A stretch of 9,596 nucleotides of DNA from Ktedonobacterales bacterium (GTDB lineage Bacteria; Chloroflexota; Ktedonobacteria; Ktedonobacterales; JADMIN01): NCBI GenBank assembly GCA_025450405.1, contig JANWHL010000265.1, positions 1 through 9,596 on the forward strand, given 5' to 3'. A program made the translations under genes and the position numbers. Numbering within the stretch: position 1 is the stretch's first letter; each line of letters starts with the position of its first letter. The notes under the pieces are model-generated. The model was given only the letters and a program-made list of their open reading frames with translations. It had not been told where the DNA came from and made no database searches. Below are positions 1 through 6,214 of this stretch, piece after piece.

Positions 1-1
1 C

Positions 2-232
2 GGGCTGGTCGGCTTCCTCATTGGCGTGACCACGACGTTGACGATCTTCGAGCGCGTGTTCACGCCCATCATGGGCCTCGCCCCATTGCTGGCGGTCGTC
101 GTGTATGCCACGCCGCTGATTCGCCGGATCGCCCCGTTCGGGGCCATGCCCGCGGTGTGCTGCTCGCCCCGTCCCACCGTCCCCTTCCCGAGCCGCCCGC
201 GACCTGCTACAATCGGGCGGGGCCGCCGATGA
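2..232 (+). CDS. 3' end of a probable membrane protein (5' end outside window)
   Basis: This frame is open from the left edge to a TGA at 230-232, so the gene would begin before the window. About the first 50 visible residues look like membrane protein: a hydrophobic stretch containing VGFLIGVTTTLTIF, a short polar turn (ERVFTP), then a second hydrophobic stretch (IMGLAPLLAVVVYATPLI) followed by RRI, a typical positively charged membrane edge. The last 25 or so residues are rich in Pro, Arg and Cys, resemble no domain, and overlap the promoter for the next gene, so the true protein may have lost its original stop. No family can be named from this fragment. A GTG at 26 could be an internal start, but continuation from upstream is more likely. 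Coding status is moderately supported by the hydrophobic pattern; function is unknown. Confidence 0.5.
   Translation, partial: GLVGFLIGVTTTLTIFERVFTPIMGLAPLLAVVVYATPLIRRIAPFGAMPAVCCSPRPTVPFPSRPRPATIGRGRR
185..213 (+). promoter_or_regulatory. Probable sigma-70-type promoter for the lipoprotein peptidase
   Basis: TACAAT at 208-213 matches the -10 consensus at five of six positions and is preceded by TGC (205-207), an extended -10 element. A weak -35-like TTCCCG lies at 185-190 with a 17-base spacer. The predicted transcript starts near 220, giving a leader of about 90 bases before the ATG at 311. The site lies in the last codons of the upstream open frame, so it would let the peptidase be transcribed independently of that gene. 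Confidence 0.55.
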
Positions 233-310
233 TCGTCGGGGGGGCGTCCATCTGAGCGCCGGACGGATGGTACGGAGCGCCCGCGGCGGCGGGGCCGGGG
301 AGGGTTCTAT

Positions 311-2374
311 ATGAGTCGGGTACGCGGCAGAGTCGGGGTGGCCACCGCGGGGATGCTGGCGGTGGTCGTCATCTTGAGCGGGTGCTCCATCTTTGGGCCG
401 ACCGTGACCACTCCCACCCCCACGGCCGTCCCCATCACGGGCAACGTCTGCCCCGCGTGGACCAATCCCCCGGCGCCCGTGAACATCCCCGCGCCGTCGG
501 GGAGCGCCACCGCCGCCCTCGCCGCGAACAACGCCGCTCGCGTGCTCCAGACGCCCCGGCCAATCCGCAGTCTCTATCGCATCCAGCAGGAGGTGGTGAA
601 GCACCTCGCCGCCCCGATTGGCTGTCTGGCGCGCACGAGCCCGCGCAACGAGAAGGTCGGTCAGTCGTCGAAGTTCTGGGTGACCGACGAGCAGAGTGGC
701 TACAAACAGGTGACCGCGCGGCTCGTGTATGTGACGCCGCACCTCTACATGTATCTGGCGGACGGCGCCCCGGCGGACGTGGACGGCATCATTGCCTCGG
801 CCAAACTCTTCGAGCGCCAGAGCTTTCCCACCGACGAGCGCACCTACGGCCCGCACTGGAGTCCCGGCCCCGACGACGACCCGCACATCACCGTGCTCAA
901 CACCGGCGGCCTCGGCAACGTCGGCGGGTACTTCTCCTCCGAGGACGAGTATCCTACCTCGGTGTTTCAATACTCCAACGAGCGTCAGATGATTTACGTC
1001 AACCTCGATGGGAACTCGCCACCGGGGACTGACTTCTACAATGCCACGCTGGCGCACGAATTCCAGCACATGATCCACTGGTATTGGCACCCGGCGGACC
1101 CCTCGTGGGCGAATGAGGGCATGTCGGTGCTGGCGCAGCACATCAACCACTTCGACTCCGGTGGCGTGGACCAGGCCTTCCTGCAAAGTCCCGATACCAT
1201 GCTCGGCGGCTGGACCGACGACCAGAACGCCAACGTGGAGCATTACGGCGCCGGCTACCTCTTCATGGATTACTTTGCCGAGCACTACGGCGGCTACGGC
1301 GTGCTCAAGGAACTGCTCCAGGACCCGGCGCAGACGCCGCTCAACTTCGACGATGTGCTTGCGAAGCATGGCTACAAAGACACGTTCAACGACGTCTTCG
1401 CGAAATTCGTCGTCGCGAACCTGGTGAACGACCCCGCCGCGGCCAACGGCATCTACGCTTACCCCACCATTCAGGACCAGCAGGTCACCGTCCAGGACAC
1501 TGTCAGCACGTACCCGTTCACCGACGGCGGCGCGGCGACGCCCGCGACGGTCCACCAGTACGCGGCGCATTACTACAAATTCCAGGGCGGGGGCGCCGGT
1601 ACCACGCTCAACCTGACCTTCGCGGGCAGCCCCTACACCACCATCGTCGGCAACAGCCCGTTTGGCGGGGCGGCGAATGAGTGGTGGAGCAATAGCGGCG
1701 ACGACATGGACGCCACTCTCACCCACGCGTTTGACCTTTCGGCGCTCGCGGGTAGGCACGTGGCGCTTACTTTTGACGCCTGGTACGACCTGGAGCCGGA
1801 CTTCGATTACGCGTATGTCGAGGTCTCGACCGACGGCGGAAAGAACTGGACCACCGTCCCGACGAGCACCAGCACGACCAAGAATCCGTACGGCGCGAAC
1901 ATCGGCAATGGCATGACCAGCGCGGCGGTGGGGCCGGCGGGGTGCGCGCTCACCCGCGCGTGGACGCCTGAGACGGCCGACCTGAGCGCCTACGCCGGCA
2001 AGCAGGTCCAGGTGCGCTTCGAGGTCATCACCGACGACGCGGTCCATTGCCAGGGTCTCACGCTCGACAACATCCAGGTCCCGGCGCTCGGCTTCAAGGA
2101 CAACATCGCCAGCGACAATGGCTGGGTGGCCGCGGGCTTCATCCGCTCGAACAACGTCCTGCCCGAGCATTGGCTGCTGCAGGCCGTTCTCTTCCCCGCC
2201 GACGGCAGCGCGCCGATGGTGCGCCAGATCGCGGTGGACCCGGCGACGGGCAAGGCGACCACCGCCATCTCCGGCCTCGCTGGGACGCTCGACAACGTGA
2301 CGGTCGTGGTCACGGCCATGGCGCCCTCCACGGTCGTGCCCGCGCGTTACACACTCTCCGCGCACGTGGGGTGA
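311..2374 (+). CDS. Secreted lipoprotein zinc metallopeptidase, immune inhibitor A (M6)-like C-terminus
   Basis: This 687-residue protein is probably an exported, membrane-anchored protease that cleaves proteins outside the cell. Residues 1-24 are a lipoprotein signal peptide with Arg-rich start, hydrophobic core and lipobox LSG-C25, so Cys25 would be lipidated. A Pro/Thr linker follows. The catalytic core carries HEFQH at residues 249-253 (zinc ligands His249 and His253, catalytic Glu250) and NEG with Glu269 as probable third ligand, a gluzincin-style HEXXH+E arrangement. Residues around 450-590 resemble the MAM-like jelly-roll of immune inhibitor A proteins (AWYDLEPDFDYAYVEVSTDG from 490). 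The last 95 residues resemble the family's C-terminal module. Cys47/Cys105 and Cys545/Cys580 could form disulfides. The start is supported by GGGGAGGG (297-304) 6 bases before ATG. A UroD-family gene follows 74 bases downstream. The peptidase call is firm; the M6-versus-M30 label and substrate are uncertain. Confidence 0.92.
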   Translation: MSRVRGRVGVATAGMLAVVVILSGCSIFGPTVTTPTPTAVPITGNVCPAWTNPPAPVNIPAPSGSATAALAANNAARVLQTPRPIRSLYRIQQEVVKHLAAPIGCLARTSPRNEKVGQSSKFWVTDEQSGYKQVTARLVYVTPHLYMYLADGAPADVDGIIASAKLFERQSFPTDERTYGPHWSPGPDDDPHITVLNTGGLGNVGGYFSSEDEYPTSVFQYSNERQMIYVNLDGNSPPGTDFYNATLAHEFQHMIHWYWHPADPSWANEGMSVLAQHINHFDSGGVDQAFLQSPDTMLGGWTDDQNANVEHYGAGYLFMDYFAEHYGGYGVLKELLQDPAQTPLNFDDVLAKHGYKDTFNDVFAKFVVANLVNDPAAANGIYAYPTIQDQQVTVQDTVSTYPFTDGGAATPATVHQYAAHYYKFQGGGAGTTLNLTFAGSPYTTIVGNSPFGGAANEWWSNSGDDMDATLTHAFDLSALAGRHVALTFDAWYDLEPDFDYAYVEVSTDGGKNWTTVPTSTSTTKNPYGANIGNGMTSAAVGPAGCALTRAWTPETADLSAYAGKQVQVRFEVITDDAVHCQGLTLDNIQVPALGFKDNIASDNGWVAAGFIRSNNVLPEHWLLQAVLFPADGSAPMVRQIAVDPATGKATTAISGLAGTLDNVTVVVTAMAPSTVVPARYTLSAHVG

Positions 2375-2383
2375 TGGGGGGAA

Positions 2384-2389
2384 TACAAT
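2384..2389 (+). promoter_or_regulatory. Possible -10 element ahead of the UroD-family gene
   Basis: TACAAT lies 10 bases after the peptidase stop codon and about 60 bases before the UroD-family start. It is the same hexamer used upstream at 208-213, but here no TG extension and no recognisable -35 sequence is seen at 16-18 bases. It may let the second gene be expressed separately; read-through from the peptidase is equally possible. Confidence 0.35.
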
Positions 2390-2437
2390 GCCCAGTGGCC
2401 CCTGGTGACGGGTCCGTGGCAGTGCAACACGCTGGAC

Positions 2438-2442
2438 GGGAG
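2438..2442 (+). promoter_or_regulatory. Ribosome binding site that selects the second ATG
   Basis: Two in-frame ATGs lie six bases apart (2443 and 2449). GGGAG at 2438-2442 touches the first ATG with no spacer but lies six bases before the second. Normal Shine-Dalgarno spacing therefore favours 2449, giving a protein that begins MNKIERV. Confidence 0.6.
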
Positions 2443-2448
2443 ATGACC

Positions 2449-3450
2449 ATGAACAAGATCGAGCGCGTGGCGGCGGCGCTGCGCGGTGAGACGGTGGACC
2501 AGGTGCCCATCAGCTTCTGGGGACACAGCTATCTCAAGGAGTGGAGTCCCGCCGGCCTCGCCGACGCGATGCTCGAGAACTACACCGCCTACGGCTGGGA
2601 TTACATGAAGGTCAACCCGCGCGCCAGCTACCACGTGGAGGATTGGGGCGTGCGACTGGAGCGGCCCACCGCGCCGGACAAAGGTCCGCGCATCACCAAG
2701 CGCGCCGTCACCGAGCCGGCCGACTGGCGGCGCATCCGGCCCTTGGAGCCGCATGCGGGCGTCCTCGGCGAGCAGCTCGACGCCCTGGCGCAGATCCGCG
2801 ACGGGCTGAAGGGCGGCGCCTATTTCGTCCAGACGATTTTCTCGCCGCTCTCGGTGGCCAAGTATCTGGCGGGCAACGACCCCGCCCCCGTGCGCACCTC
2901 GATGGCCGACGACCCCGGTGCGCTGCGGGCCGCGCTCGACGTCATCGTCGAGACCTTCACCGCCTACGCCCAGGCGTGCCTCGAGACCGGCGCGAGCGGC
3001 ATCTTCTTCGCCACCACTGGCTGGGCGAGCGCCGACGTGCTCACCGAGGACGAATATCGCCGCTGGGGCGTGGAGTATGACCTGGCGGTGGTCGAGTCGT
3101 TCGCCGGCAAGGCGCCCTTCAACATCCTGCACAACTGCGGCCAGAACATCTATTTCCGCGCGCTGGCGGATTATCCCGTCGAGGCCATCAGCTGGGCGAG
3201 CACCGCCGCCGGCAATCCTTCGCTCGCGGAGGGGCGCGACCTCTCGGGCAAGGCCGTTATGGGCGGGGTGGACGTGGGCGTGCTGGCGGAGGGCACGCCG
3301 GGGGCCGTGGCGGGCCAGGTGCGCGAGGCCGTCACCCAGACGGAGGGCCGGCACGTGCTGGTGGCGCCGGGCTGCAGCATCAAGCCGACCACACCGGCGG
3401 TGAACCTGGCGGCGGCGGCGGCGGCCGTGCGGGTGGTGGGCGCGGCGTAG
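2449..3450 (+). CDS. UroD-superfamily protein, MtaA/CmuA-like (zinc methyltransferase type)
   Basis: This 333-residue protein belongs to the uroporphyrinogen decarboxylase superfamily, a single TIM-barrel domain. It opens with NKIERVAAALRGETVDQVP, the usual start of this family. The zinc signature known from methylcobamide:CoM methyltransferases is visible as His228-x-Cys230 (in HNCGQN) plus Cys309 (in APGCSI), with VMGGVDVGVLAEGTP before it, another hallmark. The RQAGR-type N-terminal substrate motif of true HemE decarboxylases is absent and no other haem gene is nearby, so haem synthesis is unlikely. The expected role is methyl transfer between a corrinoid protein or small methylated compound and an acceptor, but no corrinoid protein or partner methyltransferase gene lies in the window, so the substrate is unknown. 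The protein has no signal peptide and should be cytoplasmic. Start choice follows the Shine-Dalgarno spacing; 2443 would add two residues. Confidence 0.92.
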   Translation: MNKIERVAAALRGETVDQVPISFWGHSYLKEWSPAGLADAMLENYTAYGWDYMKVNPRASYHVEDWGVRLERPTAPDKGPRITKRAVTEPADWRRIRPLEPHAGVLGEQLDALAQIRDGLKGGAYFVQTIFSPLSVAKYLAGNDPAPVRTSMADDPGALRAALDVIVETFTAYAQACLETGASGIFFATTGWASADVLTEDEYRRWGVEYDLAVVESFAGKAPFNILHNCGQNIYFRALADYPVEAISWASTAAGNPSLAEGRDLSGKAVMGGVDVGVLAEGTPGAVAGQVREAVTQTEGRHVLVAPGCSIKPTTPAVNLAAAAAAVRVVGAA

Positions 3451-3613
3451 GTGCGCACATCCTGTTCGTGGCCCTGAAATTGGACTGGCATCACCACGAC
3501 GCGCGCCGCTGTTGCCACAGCACTGTCACGCGCCGGTGTTACGCTGGTGATGGCGGCCGAGACGCGGCGTGGTCACACATGGGATACACGCGCGCCTGGA
3601 AGGAGATCGCGCC

Positions 3614-4021
3614 ATGAACCTGGGCTTCGTCGTTATCTACGTGAGCGACATGGAGAAGATGAAGGCGTTCTACACCGAGTTGCTTGGTATGACGGTGGTC
3701 GAGGAGGTCTCGAGCCCGACTTTCCAGACGCTGCGGCCGGCGGCGGGCTCGCTGGTGGCTTTGCAGGACAAGGCGGCGGCGAAGTTCGCGCCCGCGAGCG
3801 CGGAGGGGTCCGGTAACGTCGAGCTGAGCTTTGAGGTGGACGACGTGGACGCGACCTGGCAGCGGTGGCAGGAGGCCGGGGTCGCGATGGAGAGTCACCC
3901 GATGGACCTCCCCTTTGGTCGCTACTTCCTCGCCAAGGACCCCGAGGGCCACTATCTCTCGGTGTATCGATTCAAGCAGGACGCGCCCACCCCGCCCAAC
4001 ACCGCCGCCGCAAAAGGGTGA
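3614..4021 (+). CDS. VOC-fold protein (glyoxalase/bleomycin resistance/dioxygenase superfamily)
   Basis: This small cytoplasmic protein of 135 residues has two beta-alpha-beta-beta-beta modules of the vicinal oxygen chelate fold. The first module shows VSDMEKMKAFYTELLGM (residues 10-26). The second shows ELSFEVDDVDATWQRWQEAG (70-89) and ends in DPEGHYLSVY (109-118), the family's closing strand. The usual metal ligands appear changed: the first-strand His is replaced by Phe5, the second-module His by Glu70, and the Glu of the closing strand by Ser116. It may therefore bind a ligand without metal, as bleomycin-binding members do, rather than act as a glyoxalase. The start is fixed by AAGGAGAT (3600-3607) six bases before ATG; longer in-frame starts lack this. 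It is 163 bases from the UroD-family gene and convergent with the next gene. Substrate unknown. Confidence 0.88.
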   Translation: MNLGFVVIYVSDMEKMKAFYTELLGMTVVEEVSSPTFQTLRPAAGSLVALQDKAAAKFAPASAEGSGNVELSFEVDDVDATWQRWQEAGVAMESHPMDLPFGRYFLAKDPEGHYLSVYRFKQDAPTPPNTAAAKG

Positions 4022-4146
4022 TCGTGGGGTGGGCACATGGCATGTCGTCGTGGATTGCGCGGCCAACACGTCTCGGGGCCCGCCGGCGCCACGCACCCGC
4101 TGGGCTGAGGGCGAGGCGCGAAAATAGCACTTTTGTCGGCGCGGTC

Positions 4147-5022
4147 CTACACGCTAATGCCCGGTCCCGGTAGGATGACGCCGTCCACCTTCCAAGCGCC
4201 GCCCTCGCGGACCAGCTTGAGGGTGAACAAGTCAGTCGCCTTCGAGGTCCACGCCGGCAGCGTGATGGTGGTGCCGAGCGCGATGGCGACGGCGGCGGTG
4301 GTGGTGCTGGTGAGATGATACCCGGAGTAGACCGGCACGCAGCTCGTGTAGCGGATGTCGCGCGGGGGTCTGGCCACGGCGGAGAAGGTCGTCTCGCCCT
4401 TCGCGACCTTTTGCTGGGCGACGGAGAGTGCCCCGAAGGCCGCGTTGTAGTCGCCCTTCAAGATGTCGCCGCAGAAGCTGACCGCGGCCTCGATGGGCGC
4501 GAGGTCGGTCCCCGCGAGCGCCGGGTCCTGCGCGCGGATGAGCCATGCCACCACCGTGCCTGACGACGCCGGGGCGCGCTCCAGCGTGAGGGCACCGGTC
4601 CGGCTGCCGAGCGTGGCGCGGGCGATGGTGACGTCTACGGTCTCGGTGCTGGCGCCGAATTCGATGCCGAGGCCCCGGCCGAGACCGTCCGCGCCGGTGG
4701 GGTCGGTGGCCTCGCAGCGGGTCACGATGCCGTCCACATGATCGCGCAGAGTCGCCATAGTGGCGTACTGGCTCGCGGTGAGCCCGTCGTGCCCGGCGGG
4801 CGCGAAGTAGGAGTAGGCGCTGAGATAGTCCTTGGCCTCGAGGGCGTGGCAGTAGCGGGAGACGGCGCCGGCTGGTCCAGCCGCCGCGGTGTTGGCATCC
4901 GCCAGGACGTGCGCGCCCGCGCCGACCAGCGCCACCAGCGCCACGGCCAGCCCGCCTACGACCCACCATTGCCGGCGCGCGGGGGCCGCCTTCTCGTCAT
5001 ACCACTCGCCCCGCCGTGCCAT
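4147..5022 (-). CDS. Membrane-anchored protein with two NTF2-like-looking repeats (hypothetical)
   Basis: This 291-residue protein begins with a short charged cytoplasmic segment, then one hydrophobic helix (about 19-41, WWVVGGLAVALVALVGAGAH), predicting an extracytoplasmic C-terminal part anchored by a single N-terminal segment. The rest looks like an internal duplication. Half one has AVSRYCHALEAKDYLSAYSYF (from 53) and TRC103; half two has AVSFCGDILKGDYNAAFGAL (from 180) and TSC228. Each has a Cys pair 45 or 44 residues apart (58/103 and 184/228), likely disulfides. Helix-then-GDY-AF patterns and the final WKVDGV strand resemble NTF2/SnoaL-like domains, but this is a fold impression, not a named family. 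Function is unknown; binding or scaffolding outside the cell is possible. I chose ATG 5022 because AAGGA lies 9 bases upstream and the preceding 34 codons from a GTG (5124) look non-coding. Confidence 0.82.
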   Translation of the reverse strand: MARRGEWYDEKAAPARRQWWVVGGLAVALVALVGAGAHVLADANTAAAGPAGAVSRYCHALEAKDYLSAYSYFAPAGHDGLTASQYATMATLRDHVDGIVTRCEATDPTGADGLGRGLGIEFGASTETVDVTIARATLGSRTGALTLERAPASSGTVVAWLIRAQDPALAGTDLAPIEAAVSFCGDILKGDYNAAFGALSVAQQKVAKGETTFSAVARPPRDIRYTSCVPVYSGYHLTSTTTAAVAIALGTTITLPAWTSKATDLFTLKLVREGGAWKVDGVILPGPGISV

Positions 5023-5171
5023 CGGTCGCCGTCCTTCCGCGTGCCCGCCGCCAGCCACGCACCGCGTCGGCCACACTGGCGCGCCGATACACGCGCGCCA
5101 GACACTCCGCATGCGCTCGCGCACATCGGGCCACAGAGGTATCCACGCGGGCGGTGATGATGATGGCTGAG

Positions 5172-5177
5172 ATTATA
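5172..5177 (-). promoter_or_regulatory. TATAAT -10 box for the - strand membrane protein
   Basis: Read on the - strand this is a perfect TATAAT, notable in such GC-rich DNA. No clear -35 is seen at 16-18 bases. Transcription would start near 5165, leaving a leader of about 140 bases before the chosen ATG at 5022. An activator or a relaxed promoter could account for the missing -35. Confidence 0.5.
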
Positions 5178-5229
5178 CATGATGCGTGCCGAAAGCGCTG
5201 TGGGACGGGGACTGGAGAGTTCACAAGGT

Positions 5230-5247
5230 GGACACAGAGGACACAGA
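5230..5247 (+). repeat. Tandem GGACACAGA repeat (two perfect copies)
   Basis: GGACACAGA occurs twice without a gap, followed by GGGG, in non-coding DNA. A related CACAGAGG-type string (CCACAGAGGT) lies at 5131-5140. Intergenic strings built on CACAGAGG are familiar to me from many bacterial genomes, so this may be a short copy of a dispersed repeat; that part is recollection rather than a search. Confidence 0.6.
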
Positions 5248-5362
5248 GGGGAGCCCCATGACGCGCGGCGTCAGCGATGGCCGTGACTATGGATGCTGCC
5301 ATGGGCGAGGGCAGAGGCCAAGGGCGGACAACATGGTCGGGGGAGAATGCGGAATTGAAGGT

Positions 5363-5389
5363 CCGCGTGTCATCCTGAGCGTCGCGCGG
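5363..5389 (+). repeat. REP-like intergenic motif with inverted ends
   Basis: TGTCATCCTGAGCG at 5368-5381 is flanked by CCGCG (5363-5367) and CGCGG (5385-5389), which could pair as a 5-bp stem. The core matches the beginning of a dispersed intergenic repeat type I recall from several bacterial phyla (TGTCATCCTGAGCG followed by AAGGATC-like sequence). The second half is not recognisable directly after it, so this would be a degenerate or partial copy. Confidence 0.35.
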
Positions 5390-5755
5390 GTTGTGGGGGC
5401 CGCGGGCAACAAAGGGCGAAGGTCCAGAAAGGATTCAACCTTTGGCAAATTTTCGGGAGAGTACTGCGGCGGACGCGGGATCGGCCACGATTCTCCGCGC
5501 GCACTCAGGGTGCCCGCCGGCCCCAGGTCTATCTGCGTCCGTGCCGCCATCCGCGCCTCAGCACGCTTCACTCGGCCGCAACCGACCGGCGCGACTCTGG
5601 CATAGCTCCTGCGCGGGTGTGACGGCGCGGCCGGGTGGTTGGCGCGGCGGGGCTGGCACCGCCAGGTGGATGTCGCGGCGTACGTAGTGCGGCCCGCGGC
5701 TGTGCTCCTGTGGGAGTCGCCCCGTGCGTGACACGCGCGAATTCGAGCCGGCACG

Positions 5756-5784
5756 TTGCGGGGGCCGCCCGCCTGTGCCATAAT
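5756..5784 (+). promoter_or_regulatory. Promoter for the zinc-ribbon/hsp20/lon cluster
   Basis: TTGCGG (5756-5761) is a -35-like hexamer and CATAAT (5779-5784) a five-of-six -10 match, separated by exactly 17 bases, with TGC (5776-5778) as an extended -10. Transcription would start near 5791, about 75 bases before the zinc-ribbon ATG. No CIRCE or HspR-type operator is visible next to it, so it looks like a vegetative promoter rather than a heat-shock-specific one. Confidence 0.65.
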
Positions 5785-5866
5785 CACCTGTACGCTGGTT
5801 AGCTGTGGAGTCGTTCGCCCCGGCGGCCACGACCGCCCGCGGGCACTCGTGCGGGAGGTAGCCTCG

Positions 5867-6085
5867 ATGGAAGAAGACTTTGTCGGAACCATGCGGACCC
5901 TCGGCGTGCCCACCGCGACCACATATGTCGACTGCGCACGTTGTGGGCGAATGGTCCCGCGCGAACGGGCGCTGCCCGCCCTCAGCGATGCTCAGGCTGA
6001 CGTCTCGGAGTTTCAGTACCTCTGCGCGAGCTGCCAGGCGGCGCTCGCCGATGGCGACCAGGAGCTAGCTCCCAACGACTATTAG
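5867..6085 (+). CDS. Small four-cysteine zinc-ribbon protein (hypothetical)
   Basis: This 72-residue acidic protein has Cys23-x2-Cys26 (DCARCGRMVPRE) and Cys53-x2-Cys56 (YLCASCQAAL) separated by 26 residues, the pattern of a small zinc ribbon that binds one zinc. Nothing else in it points to enzymatic activity; such proteins usually bind nucleic acid or another protein. The start is well supported: GGGAGGT (5853-5859) lies seven bases before ATG, and a good promoter lies upstream. It is the first gene before hsp20 and lon, so it may be a regulator or adaptor of that module, but this is inference from position only. A perfect 12-bp palindrome (6061-6072) overlaps its last codons. Coding status is good; the family is not recognised. 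Confidence 0.75.
   Translation: MEEDFVGTMRTLGVPTATTYVDCARCGRMVPRERALPALSDAQADVSEFQYLCASCQAALADGDQELAPNDY
6061..6072. repeat. Perfect 12-bp palindrome at the zinc-ribbon gene end
   Basis: GGAGCTAGCTCC reads the same on both strands and covers codons for GluLeuAla just before the stop. It shares the AGCTAGC core with the triple repeat at the end of lon (9524-9547). With no loop it suits a dimeric protein site better than an RNA hairpin. Confidence 0.4.
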
Positions 6086-6138
6086 GGCGTGACTGTTTGG
6101 CCAGAGGTGTATGTCTACGGTGGATGTCCGCGAGACGT

Positions 6139-6181
6139 TCGGCGGGCGGGGCGAAGAAGATGGGGTGGTCCCGCCCGCCGA
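6139..6181 (+). promoter_or_regulatory. Strong 12-bp GC hairpin in the hsp20 leader
   Basis: TCGGCGGGCGGG (6139-6150) and CCCGCCCGCCGA (6170-6181) are exact reverse complements around a 19-base purine-rich loop. The hairpin lies between the zinc-ribbon stop (6085) and the hsp20 start (6215), ending 33 bases before the ATG. No T-run follows, so it is not a classical intrinsic terminator. It could be an attenuator, an mRNA processing or stability element that sets separate levels of the zinc-ribbon and chaperone products, or a DNA operator. It does not cover the ribosome site, unlike most heat-shock RNA thermometers. Confidence 0.6.
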
Positions 6182-6214
6182 CGCTCGGGGGCCTGGGAAA
6201 GTGAGCGACCTCGC

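Larger units (their letters stand above)
5023..5866. other. Long intergenic region without a convincing gene
   Basis: About 840 bases separate the divergent starts of the - strand membrane protein and the + strand zinc-ribbon gene. Frames that stay open here give Arg/Pro/Ala-rich translations with no recognisable domain and no good ribosome site, as expected by chance at high GC. What can be seen is a TATAAT box for the - strand gene (5172-5177), a GGACACAGA tandem repeat (5230-5247), a REP-like motif (5368-5381), an AT-richer patch (about 5428-5455) with a weak AAAGG/CCTTT inverted repeat, and a good + strand promoter (5756-5784). A small RNA cannot be excluded. Confidence 0.6.

Noticed and set aside
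2347..3354. A 335-codon - strand frame opposite the UroD-family gene
   Set aside because: It mirrors a clearly real gene, is rich in Arg/Ala/Gly/His, and shows no domain; it is a codon-bias shadow.
4117..4143. CGCGAAAA...TTTT...CGCG as a bidirectional terminator between convergent genes
   Set aside because: The stem is broken by a five-base bulge on one side and is too weak to claim, although the location is right.
5651..5668. T-box-like GGCTGGCACCGCCAGG string
   Set aside because: No specifier stem, terminator or amino-acid gene follows; a 5-bp chance stem explains it.
5785..5866. CIRCE or HspR-type heat-shock operator ahead of the hsp20-lon cluster
   Set aside because: No TTAGCACTC/GAGTGCTAA or CTTGAGT/ACTCAAG inverted repeat is visible near the promoter or in the hsp20 leader.
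5287..5922. A 211-codon open frame on the - strand in the long gap
   Set aside because: The translation is Arg/Pro/Ser-rich without domains, runs across the + strand promoter and the zinc-ribbon gene start, and has no good ribosome site; long open frames arise by chance at this GC content.
6160..6204. A 14-codon leader peptide frame beginning in the hairpin loop
   Set aside because: It has only a GAAGAAG-like site and no pattern of attenuation codons; a short frame of this kind is expected by chance.
6089..6214. Extension of Hsp20 to a GTG at 6089
   Set aside because: The added 42 residues are Arg/Gly-rich, unlike an Hsp20 arm, and would run through the leader hairpin.
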